Source: JAPPOI01 sp028818055 (GTDB lineage: Bacteria > Pseudomonadota > Alphaproteobacteria > Rhodobacterales > Rhodobacteraceae). Taken from it: a stretch of 64,000 nt of DNA. Within the stretch, counting starts at the first letter, position 1, and the number at the start of each line of letters is the position of its first letter. The notes beneath the pieces are model-generated. The model did no database searches and was not told where the DNA came from. It saw only the letters and a list, made by a program, of their open reading frames with translations. The position numbers and the translations under genes are program-made. Location: positions 620,001 to 684,000 of the forward strand of contig OZ253954.1 in NCBI GenBank assembly GCA_965267405.1. The letters run 5' to 3'. Shown piece by piece: positions 8,412 to 17,416 of this stretch.

Positions 8412-9455
8412 ATGGCTGCGCGCGAAAAGACAAAGCGACCCAAGAACGAAACAGAAAGGCCAACGCTTAAGACGATTGCGCGCCTGTCTGGTTTGGCCGT
8501 TCCTACGGTCTCGCGCGCCCTTTCGAACGCTCCGGACATCGGCGATTCCACAAAAGAGCGAGTCAAGAGAATCGCTGATGAGATCGGTTATCGCCGCGAC
8601 CGAACAGCACTAAGACTGAGAACCGGTAAGACCAACGTGGTGGCGCTTGTGATTGGCGCAAACACCGACGTGATGAACCACACAGCGCGCCTGATCTCTT
8701 CAATTGCGCTGGAGTTAAGGGGCACGTCGTACCATATGATCGTAACCCCATACTTCGAAGATCAGACGCCGCTGGACCCAATTAAATACATTGTGGAAAC
8801 AGGTTCTGCCGACGGCGTGATCATCAACCGGATCCAACCTGACGATCCGCGCGTTGCTTATCTGAAAGAACACAATTTCCCGTATGTTCTTCATGGTCGG
8901 ACGGCAAACTGCGAGAACGATCCCTATTTTGATTTCGATAACCGCGAGTTTGCAAAGGTCTGCATAGACGCTCTGAATGACCGAGGTCGCAAAAACATTC
9001 TTTTGATCGCACCGCTACAAGATCAATCATACGCGCTTGAAATGATTGCCGGAGCAGAAGACGCAATGAAGAAGCTGGGCGTCAAAGTGACAACTCTTAC
9101 AGGTGCCACAAGTGACTCAGAATCCGAGGCTGTAACCGAAGCGGTCAAGGATGCCTTTGAAGTCGACCCTGAGATCGATGCAATCATCGCAGCCTCGCCC
9201 CCGGCTGCAATTGCGGCCACACTTGCTATTGAAAGTCTTGGCCATGATGTTGGCGATTCAGTAGACATAGTTTCGAAAGAGGCCATTCCGTTTTTAAAGG
9301 CATTCAGAAGCAAGATGTTGGTTGTTCATGAAGATGTATCGGAAGCTGGGAGCTTCCTGTCGCGGGCATTGATGCGGGCGATCGACCAGCCGGATGAAGA
9401 GCCGATGCAGCACCTCGCTCGTCCAGAACCGCTTAACCGCTCTTACGAAAACTAA
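8412..9455 (+). CDS. LacI-family transcriptional regulator (probable xylose regulator)
   Basis: A 347-residue regulator. The N-terminal helix-turn-helix with hinge is at residues 17-70 (TLKTIARLSGLAVPTVSRALS, with N-x-A-P style hinge to LRTGKTNVVALV). A periplasmic-binding-protein-like effector domain follows. It has a basic N-terminal tail of about 16 residues. It is transcribed divergently from the importer operon and 39 nt upstream of xylB, so it probably controls both, using xylose or a derivative as inducer. The ribosome-binding site is weak (GGAAAA). Confidence 0.88.
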   Translation: MAAREKTKRPKNETERPTLKTIARLSGLAVPTVSRALSNAPDIGDSTKERVKRIADEIGYRRDRTALRLRTGKTNVVALVIGANTDVMNHTARLISSIALELRGTSYHMIVTPYFEDQTPLDPIKYIVETGSADGVIINRIQPDDPRVAYLKEHNFPYVLHGRTANCENDPYFDFDNREFAKVCIDALNDRGRKNILLIAPLQDQSYALEMIAGAEDAMKKLGVKVTTLTGATSDSESEAVTEAVKDAFEVDPEIDAIIAASPPAAIAATLAIESLGHDVGDSVDIVSKEAIPFLKAFRSKMLVVHEDVSEAGSFLSRALMRAIDQPDEEPMQHLARPEPLNRSYEN

Positions 9456-9494
9456 ATTCACAAAAACCCAATCCAAAAACACGTGGGAGGCGTC

Positions 9495-10928
9495 ATGTAT
9501 CTGGGTCTTGATCTTGGCACGTCGGGTCTGAAAGGGCTCGTCATCGACGAAAATCAGTCGATCGTCGCCGAGGCCTCAGCGCCGTTGACTGTAACGCGCC
9601 CGCATTCAGGCTGGTCTGAGCAAGATCCACAAAGTTGGATTGCCGCAGCCGAAAGCGTGCTCGATGAGCTGTCAGCCGGTGAGCACCTGCATGCTGTCAA
9701 AGGAATTGGGCTTTCAGGTCAAATGCATGGAGCTACGTTGTTGGCGGCGGACGACAGCATATTGCGTCCTTGTATCCTGTGGAACGATACGCGCTCTTCA
9801 GACGAGGCCGCAGAGCTGGACAACGATCCGGATTGGCGCGCGGTCAGTGGTAACATTGTGTTCCCAGGCTTTACCGCGCCCAAACTCATTTGGACCGCGC
9901 GCAATGAACCAAACGTGTTCGAAAAAGTATCTAAGGTGCTGCTTCCAAAAGACTATTTACGTCTATGGCTGACCGGCGAATACGTTGGCGATATGTCAGA
10001 CTCGGCCGGCACATCATGGCTGGACACCGGGAAACGTGCTTGGAGCGATGTTCTTCTTGAGAAATCAGGATTGTCCCGGTCACACATGCCAGCGCTAGTT
10101 GAAGGCTCCGCGGCTTCGGGCCAACTGCGTGGGGAACTGGCCCAGCGCTGGGGAATGGGCACTGTTGTCGTGGCCGGCGGTGGCGGAGACAACGCTGCAT
10201 CTGCCATAGGCATGGGCGTTGTGAACGCTGGGCAGGCATTTGTGTCTCTTGGTACCTCGGGCGTTTTATTTGCCGCAAACGACGGTTACCAGCCCGACCC
10301 TGAAACAGCGGTTCACACGTTCTGCCATTCGCTGCCCAACACATGGCACCAGATGGGCGTGATACTTTCGGCGACCGACGCGTTGAACTGGTACGCTGGT
10401 CTGGTCGGACACTCTCCAGAACAACTCACATCGGAGCTTGGCCCCCTGACCGCACCGGGAAGCGCGCTATTTTTGCCCTACCTCGGCGGAGAGCGGACGC
10501 CCTTGAACTCCGGCACCGTTCGGGGAAGCTTCATGGGTCTCGAACACGCCACCGACCAAGCAGCGGCAACACGTGCTGTTCTTGAGGGCGTGACGTTTGC
10601 CCTCGCTGATAGCCGCGATGCATTGGCCGCAACAGGAACAACGTTTGATACCGTTTTCGCCGTCGGCGGCGGAAGCCGTTCCGAGTACTGGTTGAAGGCC
10701 ATTGCGACCGCCCTGAATTTGCCCATCTCGGTCCCGGAAGCAGGAGATTTCGGCGCCGCGTTTGGTGCTGCACGACTGGGGATGATGGCCGAGACCAGCG
10801 ATCTATCCATTGCGACGCCACCCAGCGTCGAACGAACTATTGAACCCGAGCTCTCGCTTGTCGAGGCGTTCGCAGATTGCCACCAGCGCTACAAACAAGC
10901 CGCGCATTTCCTGAAGGACTTCCGATGA
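9495..10928 (+). CDS. xylB: Xylulokinase
   Basis: A 477-residue FGGY-family kinase that phosphorylates D-xylulose to xylulose 5-phosphate. The N-terminus YLGLDLGTSGLKGLV is the phosphate-binding loop; GLSGQMHGATLL is the xylulokinase substrate motif; GGDNAASAIGMG and AVGGGSRSEYW complete the ATPase fold. ATG 9495 is preferred over GTG 9483 because GGGAGG lies just upstream. Its stop overlaps the xylA start (ATGA). It acts in the cytoplasm after xylose isomerase and feeds the pentose phosphate pathway. Confidence 0.95.
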   Translation: MYLGLDLGTSGLKGLVIDENQSIVAEASAPLTVTRPHSGWSEQDPQSWIAAAESVLDELSAGEHLHAVKGIGLSGQMHGATLLAADDSILRPCILWNDTRSSDEAAELDNDPDWRAVSGNIVFPGFTAPKLIWTARNEPNVFEKVSKVLLPKDYLRLWLTGEYVGDMSDSAGTSWLDTGKRAWSDVLLEKSGLSRSHMPALVEGSAASGQLRGELAQRWGMGTVVVAGGGGDNAASAIGMGVVNAGQAFVSLGTSGVLFAANDGYQPDPETAVHTFCHSLPNTWHQMGVILSATDALNWYAGLVGHSPEQLTSELGPLTAPGSALFLPYLGGERTPLNSGTVRGSFMGLEHATDQAAATRAVLEGVTFALADSRDALAATGTTFDTVFAVGGGSRSEYWLKAIATALNLPISVPEAGDFGAAFGAARLGMMAETSDLSIATPPSVERTIEPELSLVEAFADCHQRYKQAAHFLKDFR

Positions 10929-12226
10929 CTGACTATTTCAAGGATATCCCACAGATCCGCTACGAGGGACCGGACAGCGATAACGAATTCGCATTCCAGC
11001 ATTACAATCCCGACGAGATCGTCATGGGCAAGCGAATGGAGGACCACCTGCGATTTGCCGTTGCCTATTGGCACAGCTTTGCTTGGCCGGGGGGCGACCC
11101 ATTTGGCGGCCAGACCTTTGAACGCCCCTGGTTCGGTGACACGATGGAGCTTGCAAAACTCAAGGCTGACGTCGCCTTTGAGATGTTCGATATCCTTGGA
11201 CAACCCTACTACTGCTTCCACGACGCGGATGTTCGGCCCGAAGCTGATACTTTTGCGGACTCCAAAGCGCGCTTTGAAGAAATCGTCGATTACTTCGGCG
11301 AGAAGATGCAATCGTCAAAGACCAAACTTCTTTGGGGTACAGCTAACCTGTTCACAAACCGGCGTTTTATGTCCGGTGCCGCCACAAACCCGGACCCTGA
11401 TGTCTTCGCTTATTGCGGTGCCATTGTCCAAAGCTGCATGGATGCAACCCTGAAACTTGGTGGCGAGAACTACGTGCTTTGGGGTGGTCGCGAAGGCTAT
11501 GAAACCCTTTTGAATACCGACCTGAAACGGGAGCGTGAACAGGCGGGCCGGTTCCTTTGCATGGTTGTCGACTACGCCAAGAAGATCGGCTTCAACGGCA
11601 CGATCCTGATCGAACCGAAGCCACAAGAACCGTCAAAGCACCAGTATGACTATGATGTGGCCACCGTTTACGGCTTCTTGAAAGACTTTGGTCTCGAGAA
11701 TGAAGTGAAGGTCAACATTGAACAGGGCCACGCAATCTTGGCCGGACACACTTTTGAACATGAAATCGCACTTGCGGCGTCGTTGGGCATTCTGGGGTCG
11801 ATCGATATGAATCGGAACGACTATCAATCCGGTTGGGATACCGACCAGTTCCCGAACATGGCACCCGAAGTGATGCTGTCCTACTACGAGATTATCAAGG
11901 CCGGTGGCTTCACGACGGGAGGCACCAATTTCGATGCGAAAATCCGGCGTCAATCGCTGGACCCCGAGGATCTGATCCTCGCGCATGTCGGAGGGATGGA
12001 CGTATGCGCACGTGCCTTCAAAGCTGCCGCTAAAATGCTGGAGGATGGGAAGCTCGAAGCTGAGCGAGAGGCCCGCTACGCCGGCTGGAACAGCGAAAGC
12101 GCCAAAGCCTTGTTGGGCGGTTCGCTAGAAGATTGCACAGCGTACGTAACATCAAATGGCGTTGAGCCGCAGCCGCGATCGGGCAAGCAAGAGCGCTTGG
12201 AAAACTTGGTGAACCGCTACATTTGA
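10925..12226 (+). CDS. xylA: Xylose isomerase
   Basis: A 433-residue enzyme converting D-xylose to D-xylulose, close in length to the E. coli protein (440). The catalytic His is in YYCFHDADVRPE (His99); signature 1 is VLWGGREGYETL and signature 2 is LIEPKPQEPSKHQYD. Metal ligands are visible in NIEQGHA and DMNRNDYQSGWDTD. The start at 10925 overlaps the xylB stop by 4 nt; longer upstream frames overlap xylB. It is followed by a strong intrinsic terminator. Confidence 0.97.
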   Translation: MTDYFKDIPQIRYEGPDSDNEFAFQHYNPDEIVMGKRMEDHLRFAVAYWHSFAWPGGDPFGGQTFERPWFGDTMELAKLKADVAFEMFDILGQPYYCFHDADVRPEADTFADSKARFEEIVDYFGEKMQSSKTKLLWGTANLFTNRRFMSGAATNPDPDVFAYCGAIVQSCMDATLKLGGENYVLWGGREGYETLLNTDLKREREQAGRFLCMVVDYAKKIGFNGTILIEPKPQEPSKHQYDYDVATVYGFLKDFGLENEVKVNIEQGHAILAGHTFEHEIALAASLGILGSIDMNRNDYQSGWDTDQFPNMAPEVMLSYYEIIKAGGFTTGGTNFDAKIRRQSLDPEDLILAHVGGMDVCARAFKAAAKMLEDGKLEAEREARYAGWNSESAKALLGGSLEDCTAYVTSNGVEPQPRSGKQERLENLVNRYI

Positions 12227-12246
12227 AGCGCGTCACCAAAAGTTAG

Positions 12247-12274
12247 AAAAGGCCGCCCTTCGGCGGCCTTTTTT
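12247..12274 (+). terminator. Rho-independent terminator after xylA
   Basis: Stem GGCCGCC (12251-12257) pairs with GGCGGCC (12262-12268) around a CTTC loop, extended by A4/T4, and continues into TTTTTT. It lies between convergent xylA and dctM and is nearly symmetric, so it could serve both strands. Confidence 0.92.
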
Positions 12275-12276
12275 AT

Positions 12277-13695
12277 CTAGTTGGTTATGATTTCCGGACC
12301 CATCACTGCATTCGGTAGGACAGTAGATATCCAAGGCACATAGGTCACGATAATCAGGAACACGAATAACACCGCAAGGAATGGCAGAGCGGCGCGGACA
12401 ACACGCATCATCGGCATCCCGGCCACGCCAGAGGTCACGAACAAGTTCAGACCTACAGGTGGAGTGATCATTCCGATCTCCATGTTCACGACCATAATGA
12501 TCCCAAGGTGAATTGGGTCAATTCCAAGTTCGATGGCGATCGGGAAAACCAGCGGTGCGACGATAACCAGAAGCCCCGATGGCTCCATGAACTGGCCACC
12601 GATCAAGAGGATTATGTTTACCATCACAAGGAACATGACCGGACCAAAACCGGCGGACAGCATGGCTTCAGCAATATGCTGCGGCACCTGCTCATCCGTC
12701 AAAACGTGCTTCAGGATCAATGCGTTAGCGATCACAAACAATAGCGTCACCGTCAGCTTTCCAGCCTCAAACAGCGTTTGCTGGGTGTCACGGTGGAAGA
12801 ACGCGGTGATCAGCGCCCAAGGTGCTTCACGCAACTTGCGACGTTCACCAAGCGACAGATCTTCAGTTACCGAGGCTGCTGACAGGCTGCGCGCTTTGGG
12901 AGCTGAGAGTGGACCCATGTCTTTGTAGACAAAGCTCGCAATGAAGAACGCATAAACTGCCGCTACAGCTGCTGCTTCTGTCGGGGTGAAGATACCGCCG
13001 TAGATGCCACCAAGAATGATCACAATCAGAAACAGACCCCAGCCGGCTTCACGTCCTGATGCCCAAATCTCTCCCCAGCCCTGCCATTCGCCTTTTGGAA
13101 GGTCTTTGACCTTGGCCATGACATAGATGGTTATCATCAACATCAGACCAGCCATCAGGCCGGGGATGACACCCGCAAGGAACATACGCCCAACGGACAC
13201 TTCGACTGCGGCCGCGTAGACCACCATCACAATCGACGGCGGAATAAGGATGCCCAACGTGCCGGCGTTACAAATAACGCCTGCGGCGAAATCCTTTGAG
13301 TATCCAACCTGACGCATGCCAGCGATCACAATCGAGCCGATCGCGACAACCGTTGCCGGAGAAGAGCCAGACAAAGCGGCGAACAGCATACAGGCGAACA
13401 CACCAGCAATAGCCAGGCCGCCTGGGAAGTGCCCCACGCAGGCAATCGAGAAGCGGATAATCCTGCGCGCAACGCCACCAGTTGTCATGAAGCTCGACGC
13501 CAGAATGAAGAATGGAATAGCAAGAAGCGTGAAGTGGCCCTCAAACGCGGCGAACATGGTTTGAGCCACAGATGCCAGCGAGCTGTCCGAGAACCACAAC
13601 AAAAACAGAATTGACGACAGGCCGAGCGAAACTGCGATCGGAACACCGATCAGCAAGAGACCAATCACCATGCCAAAGAGAAGTACGACGTCCAT
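12277..13695 (-). CDS. dctM: TRAP transporter large permease (DctM)
   Basis: A 472-residue polytopic membrane subunit of a TRAP transporter for C4-dicarboxylates or related organic acids. The N-terminus (DVVLLFGMVIGLLLIGVPIAV) and motifs such as SGSSPATVVAIG and EIGMITPPVGLNLFV are characteristic. It is longer than the usual roughly 425 residues because of a hydrophilic segment of about 50 residues (around 255-305), probably a cytoplasmic loop. Its ATG overlaps the dctQ stop (TAATG). Confidence 0.93.
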   Translation of the reverse strand: MDVVLLFGMVIGLLLIGVPIAVSLGLSSILFLLWFSDSSLASVAQTMFAAFEGHFTLLAIPFFILASSFMTTGGVARRIIRFSIACVGHFPGGLAIAGVFACMLFAALSGSSPATVVAIGSIVIAGMRQVGYSKDFAAGVICNAGTLGILIPPSIVMVVYAAAVEVSVGRMFLAGVIPGLMAGLMLMITIYVMAKVKDLPKGEWQGWGEIWASGREAGWGLFLIVIILGGIYGGIFTPTEAAAVAAVYAFFIASFVYKDMGPLSAPKARSLSAASVTEDLSLGERRKLREAPWALITAFFHRDTQQTLFEAGKLTVTLLFVIANALILKHVLTDEQVPQHIAEAMLSAGFGPVMFLVMVNIILLIGGQFMEPSGLLVIVAPLVFPIAIELGIDPIHLGIIMVVNMEIGMITPPVGLNLFVTSGVAGMPMMRVVRAALPFLAVLFVFLIIVTYVPWISTVLPNAVMGPEIITN

Positions 13696-14375
13696 TACGC
13701 TTTCCCTTCTTCGATATTGGCGGCCTCTGCGGCCTCGGCCAGCTCATCTTCAACTTCGTGGCTTGCGACGAGGCGATCTGTGTCGCCCCTCCAAATTCGC
13801 CAAGCTGCCTGCGCAAAGCGGAACAAGAGAAGTGCCATTGAAACCGGCAAAATCACGTACGGCAAAAACCGTGGAATTTTTTCGTACTCGTCGCCGTCGT
13901 TGAAGGCGTCTTCCATCCAGCGCAGCACTTCTGGCATCGGAATATCATTGGTTTCGTACCAACCCTTGGGTCGGAACTTTTCCTCAAAACCAAGTGGGAA
14001 CCAACGACCCTCGGTGGCCGGAAGATTGGCGAAGTTCGCCCAGTAATCCCAGCTGCCTTTCAGCATCAGTGCTGCAAATATCAGACATGCGGCGGCAGAA
14101 ATCAGACCAAGCGCACGTCGCCCGCCAGGGGAAAGAACGTTGATGATGGCATCAACACCCAGATGCGAGCTTTTTTTGACGGCATAACTTGCGCCAAGAA
14201 GTACGAGCCAAGCAAACATGAACACAGTGAGCTCAAGGGCCCAAAGAATGTTTGAGTTGAACCCATAACGCGCGACAACGTTTGCGAATGTCACTAACGT
14301 CATGAGGCCCAAAAGAAGCGCGATCAGCGTTTCTTCGATCCGATCAACAAAACTGGTGTTTGTGTCGTGATCCAT
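13695..14375 (-). CDS. dctQ: TRAP transporter small permease (DctQ)
   Basis: A 226-residue four-helix membrane subunit. Helices are visible near residues 12-30, 42-62, 85-105 and 165-185. A polar insertion of about 60 residues between helices 3 and 4 (ATEGRWFPLGFEEKFRPKGW region) makes it larger than many DctQ proteins, and the acidic C-terminal tail is also long. It couples DctP-bound substrate delivery to DctM. The gene is translationally coupled to dctM. Confidence 0.88.
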   Translation of the reverse strand: MDHDTNTSFVDRIEETLIALLLGLMTLVTFANVVARYGFNSNILWALELTVFMFAWLVLLGASYAVKKSSHLGVDAIINVLSPGGRRALGLISAAACLIFAALMLKGSWDYWANFANLPATEGRWFPLGFEEKFRPKGWYETNDIPMPEVLRWMEDAFNDGDEYEKIPRFLPYVILPVSMALLLFRFAQAAWRIWRGDTDRLVASHEVEDELAEAAEAANIEEGKA

Positions 14376-14418
14376 GGCTTGCCCTCCCGTGTGGTAGCCA
14401 GATCATGCCTTAAAGTTT

Positions 14419-14444
14419 GGCGACCGGGCCAGAACCCGGTCGCC
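14419..14444 (-). other. Stem-loop between dctP and dctQ
   Basis: A perfect 10-bp inverted repeat, GGCGACCGGG (14419-14428) with CCCGGTCGCC (14435-14444), has a 6-nt loop and lies immediately 3' of the dctP stop. The minus strand has no T-run after it. It probably protects the 3' end of dctP mRNA or partly attenuates dctQM, allowing excess binding protein. Confidence 0.75.
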
Positions 14445-14451
14445 GAAAGTT

Positions 14452-15453
14452 TTAGGAGCCTGCGTTGAAGCTCTGAGCTGCGTCGATCATGTCCTGACCA
14501 ACGTCACCAGCGAACTGGTCCCAAACTGGCTTCATCGCGTCGACCCATGCGGAGCGCTGCGAGTCATCAAGCTGGCGAATGGTGCCGCCTGCGTCGATGA
14601 TCGCCTGTTTGGCGGACTCGTTAACCGCGAAGGCTTCCGAGTTACGTGTGTTCGTCACTTCATCAAGAATGGTGAGGAACTGGTCCCGAACGTCGGCATC
14701 GAGGCTGTCGAGCCAGTCAACGCTGGTCACAACGAGATAGTCGATGATGCCATGGTTGGTTTCGGTCACGCCGTCCTGAACTTCGAAGAACTTCCGGCCA
14801 TAAATGTTCGACCATGTGTTCTCTTGTCCGTCCACAACGCCCTGCTGAAGAGCACCGTACACTTCCGAGAACGCCATCTTTTGTGGCGAACCGCCGATGG
14901 CTTCCATCTGTGCCACAAGCACGTCAGACGACTGAACGCGGAACTTCAATCCGTTTGCGTCTGTTGGCAGTACCAAAGGTACGTTTGCCGACATCTGCTT
15001 CATGCCATTGTGCCAGAACTGAAGACCTTGAAGACCACGCTTTTGCATGCTGTCTTTCATTGCCTGACCAGAAGCCGAAGCTTGGAAAGCGTCGACTGCA
15101 TCGATGTCTTTGAACATGAATGGCAGGTCGAACAGACGGAACTGTTTGGTGAACTTCTCGAACTTCGAAAGCGATGGTGCAGCCAGCTGCACGTCGCCGT
15201 TCAAAAGCGCCTCGAGAACTTTGTCATCGTTATAGAGCGTCGAGTTCGGGAACACTTCCATGCACGCGACGCCATTCATTTCGGCATTCACACGTTCAGC
15301 CAAAAGCGTCGCTGCAATCCCCTTCGGGTGCTTGTCGCTGTTGGTGACGTGGCTGAACTTGATGACCATTTCGTCGCCTTCACAGGCAGCCATGGCTACA
15401 CCTGGAACGAACGCGACAGCGGCGACGCAAGCCGCCTTCAAAAGACTTTTCAT
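14452..15453 (-). CDS. dctP: TRAP transporter substrate-binding protein (DctP)
   Basis: A 333-residue periplasmic receptor. The signal peptide is MKSLLKAACVAAVAFVPG..AMA followed by a mature start near ACEGDEMVIKFSHVT. The DctP family motif LKFRVQSSDVLVAQMEAIGGSP contains the Arg that binds the ligand carboxylate, and QGVVDGQENTWSNIY is the conserved downstream motif. A strong GGAGGAGG site precedes the ATG. It is the first gene of dctPQM and divergent from dctBD; C4-dicarboxylate uptake is the likely role. Confidence 0.93.
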   Translation of the reverse strand: MKSLLKAACVAAVAFVPGVAMAACEGDEMVIKFSHVTNSDKHPKGIAATLLAERVNAEMNGVACMEVFPNSTLYNDDKVLEALLNGDVQLAAPSLSKFEKFTKQFRLFDLPFMFKDIDAVDAFQASASGQAMKDSMQKRGLQGLQFWHNGMKQMSANVPLVLPTDANGLKFRVQSSDVLVAQMEAIGGSPQKMAFSEVYGALQQGVVDGQENTWSNIYGRKFFEVQDGVTETNHGIIDYLVVTSVDWLDSLDADVRDQFLTILDEVTNTRNSEAFAVNESAKQAIIDAGGTIRQLDDSQRSAWVDAMKPVWDQFAGDVGQDMIDAAQSFNAGS

Positions 15454-15532
15454 GATTTCCTCCTCCGTGTCAGACCAGATGGTCTTTGGACGAATCTACT
15501 AGGTGAAAACAAATCCAACAGCGCAACAGGCC

Positions 15533-15538
15533 ATTATA
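15533..15538 (-). promoter_or_regulatory. Perfect TATAAT -10 element upstream of dctP
   Basis: On the minus strand the sequence reads ATCTATAATGG, a consensus sigma-70 -10 hexamer about 80 nt before the dctP start. No good -35 hexamer lies 16-18 nt upstream, suggesting an activator-dependent sigma-70 promoter. No obvious GG-N10-GC sigma-54 element was found between 15454 and 15664. Confidence 0.45.
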
Positions 15539-15600
15539 GATTTGTTTTTTGCGCATAATTTCAGCAGGTTAAGATCAAGGCAATCCAACGCAAACGGAAT

Positions 15601-15618
15601 TGTGCGAAAATCCGCACA
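15601..15618. promoter_or_regulatory. Inverted repeat, candidate DctD-binding site
   Basis: TGTGCG (15601-15606) and CGCACA (15613-15618) form a perfect dyad with a 6-nt spacer, centred about 75 bp upstream of the dctP -10 element. This is a suitable place for an activator. The arms recall DctD upstream sites of rhizobia, from memory. Assignment to the adjacent DctD is inference. Confidence 0.5.
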
Positions 15619-15664
15619 GTTTTCTTGCGCCCTTTGCAGCGCACCCGTAAAGTCCCGATTCGCA

Positions 15665-17416
15665 ATGAAGGACGATTTACCTCCCATACGATTGCGGCCG
15701 CCGCTTTTGGCCATCGTGCTATTTCTGCTGGCATCGCTCGCTGTGTGTGGCGCTGTCTATTCGCAAACTCTCAAAGATGGCTTTGATCAGCTCTCAGAGC
15801 GGGCAGAAGTTCGGCTGGCCCAGCACAATGACAAGTTTCTCGGACAGATCACTCGGTTTCAACAACTGGTCGCAACATTGGCGCGCCATCCCGAACTTGT
15901 TGAAGCTGCAAGCACTGGAAACGGCGATGCTCTTCCAGATTTGCTTCTGTCCTTTGCGCTTGCCACAGGCGCCAGTGAGATATCGCTGACAGATGCACAA
16001 GGGCAGTTTGTGGTTTCCTCATCTGGGACATCGGAAAAGGAAACCCGGACCTTAGTCGAGGGAGATCATATCAAGACAGCCCTGGATGGTGGGCTTGGTT
16101 GGTCACACGGCCTTGAAAGCGCTGCCGATCCACGCACGCTGTACTTTGCGCGGGCAATTTTTGATGAGGCAGGACCGGTGATTGGAGCGGTTGCGGTTTC
16201 AGTCGCAGTTGCCAGTCTGGAGTTTGAATGGTCATTTGGGCCAGAGCCCCTGGCGTATTTTGACAACGCCGGGGTCGCGTTCGTCTCGAACCGGCCATCG
16301 CTTGCGCTTCGGCATGATACTCGTCTGGCCAGCATCTCGCCTTTAAGATTTGACAGCCCAGGCGACACCCTTCGGTCTATGTTTGACTATCAGGAGCGAT
16401 CTGCTTTTGGGCACCGGCTTTGGCAGGTTGAAGACGGAGCGCCGCTTCCGTCCGAAGCTTTGGTCCTGAGCCAGTTCATCCCACGTGTGGATCTGACAGG
16501 GTACATTTTCCAAGACACCAAAAGCGCGCGAGAACGCGCAAATCTGATCACCTTCCTCAGCGGATTGATCATTGGATTGGCCGGGCTTTTGCTTTGGGTC
16601 ACCTGGCTTAGGCGCCAAACGCTGGCCCGCCAGCTTCGAGTCGAAGAAGCGGCCAATATTGAACTTGAAGAACGTGTGGCCCGACGAACCGCTGAATTGA
16701 AAAACACCCAGGATCAGCTGGTGGCGGTCAGCCGTCTATCGGCCCTTGGAGAGATGTCGGCAGGCATCAGCCACGAATTAAACCAGCCGCTTGGTGCAAT
16801 CCGCAACTTTGCGGAGAACGGCAAAAAGCTTATCCAACGCGGTGACGAAGCTGCGGCATCTGAAAACTTTGACTTCCAGATCGGTCAGGTAGATCGCATT
16901 GGGCGGATCATTAAGTCATTGCGAGCATTCGCAAAAAACGAGCCCCAACAAATCAGCGAAGTCGAAATTACAAGTGTGGTTCGTGAAGCGCTTGATGTCT
17001 CAGACCTTCGGATCAATCGGGAGGCGGTAGAAGTCAAAGCAACGGGGCTTGAAGACGAGGTATCGGTCGATGCCGGTCGGGTTCGATTACAGCAAGTGAT
17101 CGTGAACATCCTTGGCAACGCAATGGATGCGATCGACGGGCAACCCGAGAAAACCATCGACATAGACCTAGCAACCACATCTACGGCAGCTGTTCTTTCG
17201 ATAAGGGACTCCGGGCCCGGACTTGAGGATCCAGAGCGCGTCTTTGATCCATTTTATTCGACCAAGGATCCCGGCGGCAGTTCGGGCATGGGTTTGGGAC
17301 TGTCGATCTCTCACGGAATTATCGGAAGCTTCGGTGGCACACTTTCCTGTCGGAATAGACCAAACGGTGGAGCCGAGTTCACGATAACCCTGCCGTTAAG
17401 CGAGGCTCAATCATGA
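15665..17416 (+). CDS. dctB: C4-dicarboxylate sensor histidine kinase (DctB-like)
   Basis: A 583-residue membrane sensor kinase. TM1 is near residues 11-32 (LLAIVLFLLASLAVCGAVYS). A periplasmic double-PAS/dCache-type sensor of about 260 residues follows, then TM2 near 292-312 and a coiled-coil linker (VEEAANIELEERVARRTAEL). The phospho-acceptor box is GISHELNQPLGAIRNF, and the ATPase has an N box (NILGNAMDAI), G1 (DSGPGLED) and G2 (GLGLSIS). Start 15665 puts TM1 at the N-terminus; the frame also runs upstream to 15503 without family resemblance. It overlaps dctD by 4 nt (ATGA). Confidence 0.9.
   Translation: MKDDLPPIRLRPPLLAIVLFLLASLAVCGAVYSQTLKDGFDQLSERAEVRLAQHNDKFLGQITRFQQLVATLARHPELVEAASTGNGDALPDLLLSFALATGASEISLTDAQGQFVVSSSGTSEKETRTLVEGDHIKTALDGGLGWSHGLESAADPRTLYFARAIFDEAGPVIGAVAVSVAVASLEFEWSFGPEPLAYFDNAGVAFVSNRPSLALRHDTRLASISPLRFDSPGDTLRSMFDYQERSAFGHRLWQVEDGAPLPSEALVLSQFIPRVDLTGYIFQDTKSARERANLITFLSGLIIGLAGLLLWVTWLRRQTLARQLRVEEAANIELEERVARRTAELKNTQDQLVAVSRLSALGEMSAGISHELNQPLGAIRNFAENGKKLIQRGDEAAASENFDFQIGQVDRIGRIIKSLRAFAKNEPQQISEVEITSVVREALDVSDLRINREAVEVKATGLEDEVSVDAGRVRLQQVIVNILGNAMDAIDGQPEKTIDIDLATTSTAAVLSIRDSGPGLEDPERVFDPFYSTKDPGGSSGMGLGLSISHGIIGSFGGTLSCRNRPNGGAEFTITLPLSEAQS

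Noticed and set aside
15472..15485. AGACCA-GA-TGGTCT dyad in the dctP leader
   Set aside because: Lies close to the ribosome-binding site and downstream of the predicted promoter, with no second copy; not enough to call an operator.
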